A DNA stretch of 64,000 nt from Marinibactrum halimedae (GTDB lineage: Bacteria > Pseudomonadota > Gammaproteobacteria > Pseudomonadales > Cellvibrionaceae): contig NZ_JAJQVM010000006.1 of NCBI RefSeq assembly GCF_021234875.1, forward strand, positions 1-64,000, read 5' to 3'. The translations under genes were made by a program, and so were the position numbers. Positions 9,885 through 19,154 of the stretch are shown here, one piece after another; within the stretch, counting starts at the first letter, position 1, and each line of letters begins with the position of its first letter. The notes under the pieces were generated by a model, which did not search any database, was not told where the DNA came from, and saw nothing but the letters and a program-made list of their open reading frames with translations.

Positions 9885-10200
9885 TGCCAATCATTGGGTC
9901 GAAACATAAATTTTGCTCTATAAAACGCGATTCTACCGAATTGAACCAACCAAGCAACAAAAGCGTGCCAATCATCACACAAAAAACACTTTATAAATCA
10001 CAAAAAAATCACAATAAATTCGAGTAAGCCGTGGATATTCACACTATGTCTTCTGTATAAATTACCTTAAATTATCTGATAATGACTTTTACTAAATGAA
10101 TTTTTATAGAAATTGCGTTTTATGTGCAGATTTGTCACAAGCATTTGGCTTATTGCGCAAAGATCAGAAGAACATTAGTTTTAGATTTGCAAAGTTTATT

Positions 10201-10209
10201 TGCTATGAT
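10201..10209 (+). promoter_or_regulatory. Extended -10 promoter element upstream of fha
   Basis: TGCTATGAT fits the extended -10 pattern TGnTATGAT. No good -35 box lies at normal spacing, which extended -10 promoters tolerate. The predicted start site is near 10216, giving a leader of about 60 bases before the fha start codon. Confidence 0.45.
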
Positions 10210-10278
10210 TTGCATTTACGAAACCTAAGATGTGGCAGGACTCGCCACTTGAAATAAATAGCGCAACGGTGATATGCG

Positions 10279-12456
10279 ATGGAATTGACGCTAGTCATAA
10301 TAGAAGCCCCTGAGCACTCAAACATGCTCAACCACACCAAAGTATTCCCCACCACAGGGGGTAGCTTCGGTCGTTCTGAGAAAAACTTTTGGGTCCTACC
10401 CGACCCAAATCGTATTATCTCATCTGAACATGCCAATATTGCCTGTGCAGCAGGCCAATTCACGTTAAATGACGTGAGCACCAATGGCACTTACGTCAAC
10501 GACAGCAAGTCTCCCATTGGAAAAGGCAAAAGTCATACGTTACAAAACGGTGACATCATTGTCTGTGGCGAATACAAACTCAAAGCCGTATTGCCAACCG
10601 AAGCGCCAAAGCAGGCGGCACCTAAAGCCGGTGCGGGCTCCTTTTTGGATGATGCCGACAAGACCACCTTTACCTCATCCCCCGCTGCTGCCCAATCCGC
10701 CGCCCACGATGATGCACAATCCCTCGATAAATGGCTGGATAACCCAGCCGGAGGCCATAAGTCCGATTCACATGCCAGTGATTGGGGTGATGGCTTCGCC
10801 AGTATTTCTGACCCAAATCAAGCCAACAGCTTAGACCCACTGGCCTCTCCACCGAATAACACGGGTGGACTGAACACAGGTGGACTGAGTGGTAATTATT
10901 CAAACTCGAACCAATTTGGCTCTGACAGTTTCAGCGCCGGTGGTTTTGATTCAAATAACTTTGATTCAAATAACTTTGATTCAAATAACTTTGATTCAAA
11001 CAACTTCGGTTCAAGCAACCTCGACTCAAATAGCTTTTCCTCAGACGGGTTTGGCTCTAACTCTAATGCAGACCCTTTTTCTGGTTTGAACGATGCCAAT
11101 GTATCGCCCCCCAACTCAGGGCTCAATTCAGGCAATGACCCTCTGAGCGGATTTTCCAATGAGTCGCCCGCCAGTAATGGCCCAGAAAGCTGGGGTAATG
11201 ATGACGATTGGTGGAAAGAGCCTTCTGTCGCCGATAATACTCCCGCGATCAATCATGCTGTGCCTAATGTTCGAGCAGAACAACCGAAACAGAATACGAT
11301 GGATACACCATCACCTAGCAACCCCTCAATGGGAACAGCCGATGGCTCGAACTTCAACCAAGCTCGCCAGCAGCCACCTGCTACAAAACAACCACCTGCT
11401 ATAAATAATCAAAGCCAGTTTGGTAATGACCCGGCTTTCAGTCACAGCCAAATCTCTGCCGACGCACACCAAGCGGATCCACTAGAAGGCTTTGGCGGGA
11501 GCAATGTTCAGAGCAACACATCAGCACCTGCTGAAGAGCCAGCTTGGGCACAGACTCCGCCTAATAGACCAATTGATGATGGGCTAATTGATGACGGACT
11601 AACTGATAACAGAGCCAACGATAACAAGGGGGCAGCACCTCAGGGCCAACCCCTTATTGGCGGTTTTACCGCAACAGAACAAACTCCACACGCTCAATCA
11701 CCGTCCCAACAACCGCTGAATCAACCCCTTCATCAACAACAACCTCCAGCCAGTGAATGGCAAAACGCCCCCTCCCAAAGCCATAGCGCAGCTGGGACGA
11801 ACAGTGGGGTTGCACTCAACGCTCAACAGCCAACGCCTCATGCTCCACCTTCCTCTAATAATGATGGAAGCTCAGATTCATTAGCAGCACTTTTAGGTAT
11901 TGATGCTGCACGAATTCCCGCAAACCGTTCTTTAAATCAAGAAGTTTCTGAGATGATTTCAGAAACGGTGGTGCGACTGATTGATCTTTTGCGTGCAAGA
12001 AGTGCCATTAAAAATGAATTACGCGTCCAGCGTACAATGATAAAAACCACCGATAACAATCCGTTAAAATTTTCTGTCTTACCAAAAGACGCGATGAATG
12101 CAATGTTTGGGGAGCAGTCTCAATCGTTCATGTCTCCGCCTCAAGCCATTAAAGACAGCTTTGACGACCTTTCCGATCATCAGGTTGCCGTTTTATCGGG
12201 TATGCGTGCTGCATACGACACAATGCTTGAACAATTTTCTCCGGAAAATTTGGAACGTCGCTTTAACAACAAAGGTTCCCTTATCTCAAATAAGAGTGCA
12301 AAAAATTGGGATTCTTTTTCGGCCTATTACAAAGAACTTGTTGCTGACCGGGAGAAAACCTACTATCGACTTTTTGGTGACACCTTTGCTGACGCCTATG
12401 AAAAACAATTATCCGATATAAAGGCAACACGCGACTTTACCAACAAAAATCGTTAG
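10279..12456 (+). CDS. fha: T6SS FHA-domain scaffold protein (Fha/TagH family)
   Basis: Phosphothreonine-binding T6SS activator, expected to bind phosphorylated partners of the divergent kinase. The N-terminal FHA domain (about 5-103) keeps its signature residues: GR at 31-32, SSEH at 48-51 and STNG at 67-70. A DADKTTF segment follows at about 125-131 and resembles the D-K/R-T motifs of the kinase. Residues about 130-545 are a low-complexity Asn/Ser/Asp/Gln/Pro linker built partly of 15-bp tandem repeats. The last 180 residues (from LAALLGIDAARIP) form the conserved helical domain found at the C-terminus of T6SS FHA proteins. First gene of the plus-strand operon; the ribosome site is weak. 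725 residues, longer than most family members because of the linker. Confidence 0.9.
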   Translation: MELTLVIIEAPEHSNMLNHTKVFPTTGGSFGRSEKNFWVLPDPNRIISSEHANIACAAGQFTLNDVSTNGTYVNDSKSPIGKGKSHTLQNGDIIVCGEYKLKAVLPTEAPKQAAPKAGAGSFLDDADKTTFTSSPAAAQSAAHDDAQSLDKWLDNPAGGHKSDSHASDWGDGFASISDPNQANSLDPLASPPNNTGGLNTGGLSGNYSNSNQFGSDSFSAGGFDSNNFDSNNFDSNNFDSNNFGSSNLDSNSFSSDGFGSNSNADPFSGLNDANVSPPNSGLNSGNDPLSGFSNESPASNGPESWGNDDDWWKEPSVADNTPAINHAVPNVRAEQPKQNTMDTPSPSNPSMGTADGSNFNQARQQPPATKQPPAINNQSQFGNDPAFSHSQISADAHQADPLEGFGGSNVQSNTSAPAEEPAWAQTPPNRPIDDGLIDDGLTDNRANDNKGAAPQGQPLIGGFTATEQTPHAQSPSQQPLNQPLHQQQPPASEWQNAPSQSHSAAGTNSGVALNAQQPTPHAPPSSNNDGSSDSLAALLGIDAARIPANRSLNQEVSEMISETVVRLIDLLRARSAIKNELRVQRTMIKTTDNNPLKFSVLPKDAMNAMFGEQSQSFMSPPQAIKDSFDDLSDHQVAVLSGMRAAYDTMLEQFSPENLERRFNNKGSLISNKSAKNWDSFSAYYKELVADREKTYYRLFGDTFADAYEKQLSDIKATRDFTNKNR
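10945..11034 (+). repeat. 15-bp tandem array in the fha linker (FDSNN repeats)
   Basis: Six 15-bp units start at 10945, 10960, 10975, 10990, 11005 and 11020. The first three are identical (TTTGATTCAAATAAC) and the rest diverge progressively. They translate as FDSNN x4, FGSSN, LDSNS. A shorter 15-bp pair lies just upstream at 10861-10890 (NTGGL). Confidence 0.95.
11569..11628 (+). repeat. Second 15-bp array in the fha linker
   Basis: Four diverged 15-bp units starting at 11569, 11584, 11599 and 11614 encode PIDDG, LIDDG, LTDNR and ANDNK. Degeneracy increases along the array. Confidence 0.8.
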
Positions 12457-12623
12457 GAAAGACAATAAAACTTCCTCTTGCATACAAGCATTTTTAGCAA
12501 GTGGGATACAAGGGAGCACCCGTACCGGGATAAAAAAATAAAACAGGATGAGATTTTGCAGTAATGATTGGCGATTTTTTAAAAAAAATTGTATTAAAAC
12601 GATCCAATACAAGGGGAACAGAG

Positions 12624-13100
12624 GTGAATAAATCTTTCAACATTGCGATAATCGCGATTCTTTTTTCAGTAATTTTAATCGGTTGTCAAACCACTCGAGA
12701 GGTACTCAACTTTGATACCTCTGCTGAAATTAATTTCACCGCCCACCCAGATGTTAACCCAGACAAAGATGGCCGCCCCTCCCCGGTTATTTTAAAACTT
12801 TTCACCTTAACGGATGATCGCCAATTCGCTCGCGAAGAATTTCTTAATTTGTATGAAGATGCCAATGGGCGACTAGGTAATGATCTCATTGATACCATTA
12901 CACTACGGGAATTTTCCCCCGGTGAAGAACGCCAAGAAGTGATCGAGCTGACACCTGAAGTCAAATTTATTGGCGTCATGGCGGAATATATTAATTATGA
13001 AGATGCGCGATCATTACTTCTGCTACCTATATTGGAACATAACGAAAATGAATTCGATGTGGATATCGCACACTTAAGCGTCAAAGTTAGTAAAGAATAA
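12624..13100 (+). CDS. tssJ: T6SS outer-membrane lipoprotein TssJ
   Basis: Outer-membrane lipoprotein that anchors the TssJLM membrane complex. I place the start at GTG 12624, preceded by AAGGGGA at 6-7 bases, instead of the upstream in-frame ATG at 12564, which has no ribosome site and would bury the signal peptide. From this start the product is a 158-residue protein with a short lysine-containing n-region, a hydrophobic core and lipobox LIGC. The mature part (FTLTDDRQF, LNLYED, FSPGEERQEVIELTPEVKFIGVMAEY) matches the TssJ beta-sandwich family. It lies between fha and tssK. Confidence 0.9.
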   Translation: MNKSFNIAIIAILFSVILIGCQTTREVLNFDTSAEINFTAHPDVNPDKDGRPSPVILKLFTLTDDRQFAREEFLNLYEDANGRLGNDLIDTITLREFSPGEERQEVIELTPEVKFIGVMAEYINYEDARSLLLLPILEHNENEFDVDIAHLSVKVSKE

Positions 13101-13172
13101 TCGCCACACAACAAAATTTTGGCCCATACCCCAACTATTTTGGGGGCCTCTGCTGTAAGGGAATCAGTATTC

Positions 13173-14507
13173 ATGTCAGTCAATAATAAAATTATTTGGT
13201 CTGAGGGCATGTTCCTCCGACCACAACATTTTCAACAACAGGATCGTTACATTGAAAACTATATTGAAGGCCGAACGGGCTTACTAAGCGCGTACAATTG
13301 GGGCTTCAGTGATATTCAAATTGACGGCGAAGCCTTATCTCAAGGAAAAGTCTCTATCGCCTCAATGAGAGGGGTACTGCCAGACGGCACACCTTTCAAT
13401 GCTCCCGATATGGATCCACTGCCAGACATTATCGATATTCCTGAAAATACCTCTAATGAGCTGGTGTATTTATGTTTGCCATTGAAGCGACCAGGCACAC
13501 AAGAATCGATTCGTGAAGATGAAGAATCTTCTCGCGCACGCTTCCTCGCTTATAATTTTGATATCCATAACAACACAACGGAATCTGGAGAAACCTCCCG
13601 AATTCAAGTAGGCCGATTGAAAACCTGCTTAAAATTAGGGTCGCAAGATTTAAGCGGTTACTCAACATTAGCCATTACGCGGGTGATTGAAGCACCGGCA
13701 GAAAAGCCGCTAAAGATTGATCGTCAATTTATTCCCGCAATGACCAACTGCTTGGCCTCCAGCGTTTTTGTTGCCTTTTTTGAAGAGCTAAAAGGCTTAT
13801 TAAAGCAACGGGGTGAAGCGTTAGGCCACCGCCTTGCAGACAGCGGTCGATCAGGTTCAGCAGAAATTGCCGATTACATGCTACTGCAATTGATTAATCG
13901 TGTTGAGCCGCTCATTCAACACTTATCAACACTCAATGTGTTACACCCAGTCCACTTTTACAATGAATTAGTACAAATTGCCGGCGAGTTAAGTACCTTC
14001 ACACAGTCCTCTAAGCGACCGCCTGCCCTACCCATGTACAGCCACAAAGATTTACAGCATACCTTTGGCGGCATATACACTGTTTTACGCCAGGCTCTGA
14101 GTATGGTTTTGGAACAATCCGCCATCTCATTGCAATTGGTAGAACGCAAATTCGGTATTCATGTTGCCCCCATAACCGATCGTTCACTAATGACCTCCGG
14201 TGTATTTGTTATGGCCGTTAAAGCCGATATGCCAACCGAAGTACTGCGTACGCGCTTCCCAACTCAGGCAAAAATTGCCCCAGTGGAAACCATTCGAGAA
14301 TTAATTTCTACGCAGCTGCCTGGCCTGGCATTACGCCCTCTCCCTGTGGCACCCCGTCAAATCCCTTATCACGCGGGTTACACCTATTTCGAAATTCAGC
14401 AAGGCACAGAACTATGGGGCGCAATGACACGCTCAGGAGGCTTTGCCGTACATCTGGGGGCTGAATTCCCCGGGCTTTCCATGGAACTTTGGGCAATTAG
14501 GAGCTAA
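13173..14507 (+). CDS. tssK: T6SS baseplate protein TssK
   Basis: Baseplate trimer that links the TssFG wedge to the TssJLM membrane complex. The family's N-terminal signature is clear: IIWSEGMFLRPQHFQQQDRYIE. I chose ATG 13173 (MSVNN...), where family members begin, over an upstream TTG at 13119. AAGGGA lies about 10 bases before it. The product is 444 residues, the usual length, and ends two bases before the tssL start. The C-terminal domain includes YTYFEIQQGTELWGAM. Confidence 0.95.
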   Translation: MSVNNKIIWSEGMFLRPQHFQQQDRYIENYIEGRTGLLSAYNWGFSDIQIDGEALSQGKVSIASMRGVLPDGTPFNAPDMDPLPDIIDIPENTSNELVYLCLPLKRPGTQESIREDEESSRARFLAYNFDIHNNTTESGETSRIQVGRLKTCLKLGSQDLSGYSTLAITRVIEAPAEKPLKIDRQFIPAMTNCLASSVFVAFFEELKGLLKQRGEALGHRLADSGRSGSAEIADYMLLQLINRVEPLIQHLSTLNVLHPVHFYNELVQIAGELSTFTQSSKRPPALPMYSHKDLQHTFGGIYTVLRQALSMVLEQSAISLQLVERKFGIHVAPITDRSLMTSGVFVMAVKADMPTEVLRTRFPTQAKIAPVETIRELISTQLPGLALRPLPVAPRQIPYHAGYTYFEIQQGTELWGAMTRSGGFAVHLGAEFPGLSMELWAIRS

Positions 14508-14509
14508 TC

Positions 14510-15376
14510 ATGACCAACGGCGACAGAACCATCATGATCCCTAATCCGGGCGGACGGGGGCAGCAACGCCCCGACGGAGCGGCACAACAACCCCCGCCGC
14601 CTCCGTCCAATAATGAGCCAATGGAGTTCAAGCACGGATTGAACCCACTCATTAATGCCGCCTCTACGTTGCTCGGCGTCATTGCCAAATTACGCAATAC
14701 CATGAGTCACGATAATCCGCCGGATTTACACCGCCGTGTCTCAGAAGAAATTAAAGGGCTAGATCTAAAACTAAAACAACAAAATCTTCCCCACCAAACC
14801 GTCATTACCGCACGCTATTTACTGTGTACTGTTGTGGATGAAATTGTCCTAAACACGCCCTGGGGCGCCAACAGCGGATGGAGCAGTCATTCTCTATTAA
14901 GCATGTTCCACCAAGAAACCTTCGGTGGTGAAAAATGTTTTCTCGTTTTACAGAAACTCTTGGAAGCGCCCGGCTCACATTTAGATTTACTCGAACTCTA
15001 CTATCTCTGTTTGAGTTTAGGTTTTGAAGGAAAGTATCGTGTAGAGCGCCGAGGACACGAGCAACTGAATGTTATCCGCGATAATCTATACCAAACCATT
15101 GCCAACCATCGACCACCCCCAGACAGGGACTTATCTCCGAAATGGCAAGGCCTTGGTAAAGTTAAAAAACATATGATCAATTATATTCCGATGTGGGTAA
15201 TTGGGAGTGTCGGGCTACTGCTGCTGCTAGTACTGTACTCCGGTTTTCGCTACTGGATTTACGACACAACTCAACCCACCGCTGAAGCCATTCGCGCCGA
15301 GCTAACCGCGCAAATTTCGGACGACACAGCCATCGATTCCTCTGGTGAATCAACACAAAATAACACTAACCTCTAA
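14510..15376 (+). CDS. tssL: T6SS membrane-complex protein TssL (DotU family)
   Basis: Inner-membrane DotU-type subunit of the TssJLM complex. The 288 residues start with MTNGDRTIMIPNPGG; Thr7 lies in a D-R-T context like the motifs in the kinase. A Pro-rich stretch follows, then the cytoplasmic helical DotU domain (about 38-200, ARYLLCTVVDEIVLNTPWG, FLVLQKLLEAP, LELYYLCLSLGFEGKYR) and one C-terminal membrane helix (about 226-250). There is no OmpA-like peptidoglycan-binding domain after the helix. AGGAG stands 8 bases before the ATG. In Agrobacterium, TssL is a phosphorylation target recognised by Fha; the same role here is inference. Confidence 0.95.
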   Translation: MTNGDRTIMIPNPGGRGQQRPDGAAQQPPPPPSNNEPMEFKHGLNPLINAASTLLGVIAKLRNTMSHDNPPDLHRRVSEEIKGLDLKLKQQNLPHQTVITARYLLCTVVDEIVLNTPWGANSGWSSHSLLSMFHQETFGGEKCFLVLQKLLEAPGSHLDLLELYYLCLSLGFEGKYRVERRGHEQLNVIRDNLYQTIANHRPPPDRDLSPKWQGLGKVKKHMINYIPMWVIGSVGLLLLLVLYSGFRYWIYDTTQPTAEAIRAELTAQISDDTAIDSSGESTQNNTNL

Positions 15377-15436
15377 TACCACGGATTCGCTAAACGCTAG
15401 GCAAACGCTTTTTGCCCCGTTCGCACGGAGACTTGC

Positions 15437-18400
15437 ATGAAAAAAGTAGTTGGTTTTCTCACCAATAAATGGGTTATTGGGATTATTGGTCTGATTGCCT
15501 TGAGCCTGCTGATTTGGTTCGGCGCAGATTTTGTTAAATTTGGCGAAGATAACGCAACGCTAAGCACCACCACCCGCTTTATTTTGATCGGACTTTGTGT
15601 AGTCGCATGGGTGGTGTATCAATTAATCACCACCATCTTAGAATTACGACGTAATAACGGCCTTATTGAAGAAATTGCCGAGGTTGATAACGAAGAAAAC
15701 CCTGACGACGTTCGCACTCGCGAAGAACTTCAAGCCATATCCGAGCGCTTTAAAGACGCCATGCAAGTGTTGAAAAAATCGCGCTTTCAATCCAACTTCG
15801 GCAAAAAATCTCTTTACCAATTGCCTTGGTACATCATTATTGGCCCACCTGGGGCAGGAAAAACCACAGCATTAGTGAATTCCGGCCTTGAATTCCCATT
15901 GGCACAATCCCACGGTAAAGAGTCCATCGGTGGTATTGGCGGCACCCGTAATTGCGATTGGTGGTTTACCAATGAGTCGATCATTATCGATACCGCCGGA
16001 CGATACACCACACAAGACAGCCACCGTGTAGTAGACAATACCGCATGGCAAAAATTTTTAGCGCTGTTAAAAAAATACCGCAAACGTCGCCCCATTAATG
16101 GTGTTTTACTGGCGATTAGCCTGCAAGACATCATGACGCAAACTCCTGAGCAACGTTTACAACAAGCGAAAACATTGCGCACTCGCATTAACGAATTACA
16201 ACAGCAACTGGGAATTCGCTTTCCCATTTATCTCACCTTTACCAAATGCGATTTGGTGGCTGGGTTTTCGGAATTTTTCGAGAATCTAAGCCAAGCCGAG
16301 TGCGAACAAGTGTGGGGCGTGTCTTTTTCTCCTGAAGGTAGCCCTAATGCAGGAACCGACCTCAGTGAATTTAAACCGGAATATGAAAAGTTAGTCGAGC
16401 GCTTAAACCAACGTATTTTGGTACGACTAAATCAAGAACGAAATGTCGATAAACGTTACTTGCTGCAAAGTTTCCCCGCACGCATGGACAGCATTGGCCA
16501 TGCACTGAATGATTTCGTCACACAAATCTTCGCCGCCAATCGCTATGAAACCACGCCTTTAGTTCGCGGCGTCTATTTTACCAGTGCCACACAAGAAGGT
16601 TCGCCCATTGATCGTATGATGTCGTCGATTTCCTCCACATTTGGGTTGGAACGGGACCAAGGGCAGCAACAACGCGGTACGGGCAAAAGTTTCTTTATTA
16701 CCCGCTTGCTTAATGATGTCATTTTCCCAGAATCCGAATTAGTGGGAGTGAACCGCACGGTAGAGCGCACCATGGTATGGATGCGACGGGCAGGATACGG
16801 CGGCATTGCAGCCCTTTTAGGCGCCTCTACTCTGACTTGGGTAGGCAGCATCACACAAAACAAGCTGCAAATGTCAGAAGTAAGAGAAAACCTAACCGAA
16901 TTCCAAAAAGCCACTGCCAAACATCCTGACGCCAAAGAAAATGTGCGCCAAAGTTTGGACGTTATTAGCCCTTTATACAATGCCTCTACTGTTTACGACA
17001 GCGAAAACAATCGCTGGCTCTCAAACCTTGGTATGTATGACCGCAGCGTAGATAACGCCGCAGATGCACTTTATCAAGAGAAACTGACTGAAGTCTTTAT
17101 GCCTGCCTTCGCCCGTGAAATTGAACAAGACCTGTTCCGCATGGACGAAAGTGATGGCCGCCTACCCGATACACTCAAAATATACTTGATGCTGTTTGAT
17201 CAAGATCGTCGTGATGTAGATGCCATCAAAACCTACGCCAACCTTCGATGGAAAGAACAATACGCCGGCAAGGAAGAGATCCAAGCGCAATTAACTCAGC
17301 ATTTAAACACCGCACTGGAAAAACCCAACCCCATTGCCGAAGACATGCTGAACACGCGTATTGTTTCCAGCACACAGGCAAAATTGAGACGCATCCCCAT
17401 TGCCCATCGTTTATACGCGAAACTGAAAGCGTCTCCGGAACTATCCCAGAACATTAATTTCTACAGTGATATCGGCGGTGACACTCAGTTTTTATTCGGC
17501 CTAAATGAAAACAGCCCGACATTTACGGTACCGTTCATCTTCACCAAAGCCGGCTTCGACAGTGTTGACGTGGATGCCAACTCAGACTTAATTCAATCAT
17601 TGAGTGAAGACCAGTGGCTTTATGGCACCCCTTCCAATAACGAACGCAATGCAGACGTTGATTACAGCCGTGTGAGCCGTGAAATTGAGAAGCTGTACCA
17701 CACCGAGTATTACAACTATTGGAGCAACTTCCTGAAGTCCATTAACATCTCGAAGTTCTCCAGCCTGAATGAAGGCATGAGTTTATTGAACAAATTGTCC
17801 GACCCGATTTATTCCCCTCTCTTGGCCATTGCCGAAATTACTACTTCCAATACGAAACTCACTCCCACTTTTGAGCTACCGAAAACCTCCATCAATAATC
17901 TGCGTGCACCTGTCAGTGGTCAAACCCAACAACTGGCCTCCGCTGCCGCCGATGCTGCTGCCAGTAAATTACGAGAAGCGAACGAACCTACGCTGGTGGA
18001 CATTCGTTTTAAAGAATTACATCAAGCCACACTGGCCCCGAAAGACCGACAAGCTCGAATTCAAGGGTACCTGCAAGCGATTGCAGAACTCAGTGGATTT
18101 CTTTCTGAGCTAGAGACGGTACCGGATTCTCGAAAAGCCATGTTTGATGTTGCGAAAAAACGCTTCAGTGGTAGCACAGCGGACGCTATTCAAGCGTTGC
18201 GTTCCCAAGCCAGCCGTGCACCAAACCCAATGAACCGCTGGTTAGAGGGTATTGCCGATAACGCTTGGTCATTGGTGCTAAACAGCGCGAAAAATCATGT
18301 TAATACGGTCTGGAATAACCAGGTGTACACGGTGTATAACGCTTCACTGGCAGGCCGATACCCTTTCAGCACCGGTACTCGCAATGAAGTCCCCATGCTG

Positions 18401-18982
18401 GAGTTTAATAATTACTTTAAGCCCGGCGGCATTGAGCAGTCATTCGTTGACACCTACGTTAAACCGTTTGTCGACACCCGTCGCTGGCAATCCCGATCAT
18501 TGGATGGCCGCAGCCTAGGCTTCACCGCCGAAAGTTTTAGCCAATTTAAACAGGCCGACACCATTCGTGGTGCGCTATTCAGTACCGCCGACAACGCCCA
18601 GGTGAATTTCCGATTACAGCCCCTAAAATTGGATTCCAGCGTACGTTTATTCGCATTAGAACTTGGCAACTCACGCATCACCTATTCTCACGGCCCTCGT
18701 ACTCCCTCCTCCCTAAGCTGGACAGGCGGGCAAGAATTACGCAGCCGAATCATTTTTGAAGACCTTAACGAAACCGTTCACCGAAAGCATTTCGAAGGTG
18801 ATTGGGCGTGGTTTAAATTGTTGGATGCCTCAAGAGTGGAAGCCACAAACGCTGCCAATATCAAAAATATTACGTTTGAAGATAACGGCCGGGAAGCCCA
18901 GTTTAAATTAACGGCTAACAGCAATATTAATCCGTTTGATTCTCAGCTTCTGAAAAAATACCGAGCACCGAAAACACTTTAA
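15437..18982 (+). CDS. tssM: T6SS inner-membrane protein TssM (IcmF family)
   Basis: Large inner-membrane subunit spanning the periplasm between TssL and TssJ. Two membrane helices (about 10-30 and 46-68) are followed by a cytoplasmic NTPase-like domain with an intact Walker A, GPPGAGKT (136-143), and IIIDTAGRY (Asp185) as Walker B. A third helix lies near AALLGASTLTWVGSI. A long periplasmic IcmF domain and the C-terminal beta domain that binds TssJ follow (LSWTGGQELRSRIIFEDLNE, WAWFKLLDAS). Length 1181 is normal. GGAG precedes the ATG. It is probably translated in series with tssL, 60 bp upstream. Confidence 0.96.
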   Translation: MKKVVGFLTNKWVIGIIGLIALSLLIWFGADFVKFGEDNATLSTTTRFILIGLCVVAWVVYQLITTILELRRNNGLIEEIAEVDNEENPDDVRTREELQAISERFKDAMQVLKKSRFQSNFGKKSLYQLPWYIIIGPPGAGKTTALVNSGLEFPLAQSHGKESIGGIGGTRNCDWWFTNESIIIDTAGRYTTQDSHRVVDNTAWQKFLALLKKYRKRRPINGVLLAISLQDIMTQTPEQRLQQAKTLRTRINELQQQLGIRFPIYLTFTKCDLVAGFSEFFENLSQAECEQVWGVSFSPEGSPNAGTDLSEFKPEYEKLVERLNQRILVRLNQERNVDKRYLLQSFPARMDSIGHALNDFVTQIFAANRYETTPLVRGVYFTSATQEGSPIDRMMSSISSTFGLERDQGQQQRGTGKSFFITRLLNDVIFPESELVGVNRTVERTMVWMRRAGYGGIAALLGASTLTWVGSITQNKLQMSEVRENLTEFQKATAKHPDAKENVRQSLDVISPLYNASTVYDSENNRWLSNLGMYDRSVDNAADALYQEKLTEVFMPAFAREIEQDLFRMDESDGRLPDTLKIYLMLFDQDRRDVDAIKTYANLRWKEQYAGKEEIQAQLTQHLNTALEKPNPIAEDMLNTRIVSSTQAKLRRIPIAHRLYAKLKASPELSQNINFYSDIGGDTQFLFGLNENSPTFTVPFIFTKAGFDSVDVDANSDLIQSLSEDQWLYGTPSNNERNADVDYSRVSREIEKLYHTEYYNYWSNFLKSINISKFSSLNEGMSLLNKLSDPIYSPLLAIAEITTSNTKLTPTFELPKTSINNLRAPVSGQTQQLASAAADAAASKLREANEPTLVDIRFKELHQATLAPKDRQARIQGYLQAIAELSGFLSELETVPDSRKAMFDVAKKRFSGSTADAIQALRSQASRAPNPMNRWLEGIADNAWSLVLNSAKNHVNTVWNNQVYTVYNASLAGRYPFSTGTRNEVPMLEFNNYFKPGGIEQSFVDTYVKPFVDTRRWQSRSLDGRSLGFTAESFSQFKQADTIRGALFSTADNAQVNFRLQPLKLDSSVRLFALELGNSRITYSHGPRTPSSLSWTGGQELRSRIIFEDLNETVHRKHFEGDWAWFKLLDASRVEATNAANIKNITFEDNGREAQFKLTANSNINPFDSQLLKKYRAPKTL

Positions 18983-19078
18983 CGCCAGTATTTAGAGCAG
19001 CTTTTTAGAATAGTCGCTAACACAACTTTTAAATCAAATTTGAAAAATTGTTAAGAGCATCATTAAAGATAACTAAAC

Positions 19079-19097
19079 GGCCCTGCTGAACAGGGCC
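19079..19097 (+). terminator. GC-rich hairpin between tssM and tagF
   Basis: GGCCCTG-CTGAA-CAGGGCC forms a perfect 7-bp stem with a 5-base loop, about 95 bases after the tssM stop. It is not followed by a T-run, so it may be a weak or Rho-assisted terminator, or an mRNA-stabilising hairpin. Confidence 0.4.
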
Positions 19098-19154
19098 ATA
19101 CCCATAATTTGTTGTTCACAGTATGAATAACTCACAAAAGATACAAAGCAGTTT

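Larger units (their letters stand above)
9681..10278. other. Divergent ppkA/fha intergenic region
   Basis: 598 bp, AT-rich, with no convincing gene on either strand. It separates the minus-strand kinase from the plus-strand T6SS genes and should hold both promoters. It contains the inverted repeat at 9868-9884 and an extended -10 at 10201-10209. Confidence 0.7.

Noticed and set aside
12564-12623. Upstream ATG start for tssJ
   Set aside because: No ribosome site, and it would put 20 extra residues before a clean lipoprotein signal that begins at the GTG 12624 with AAGGGGA.
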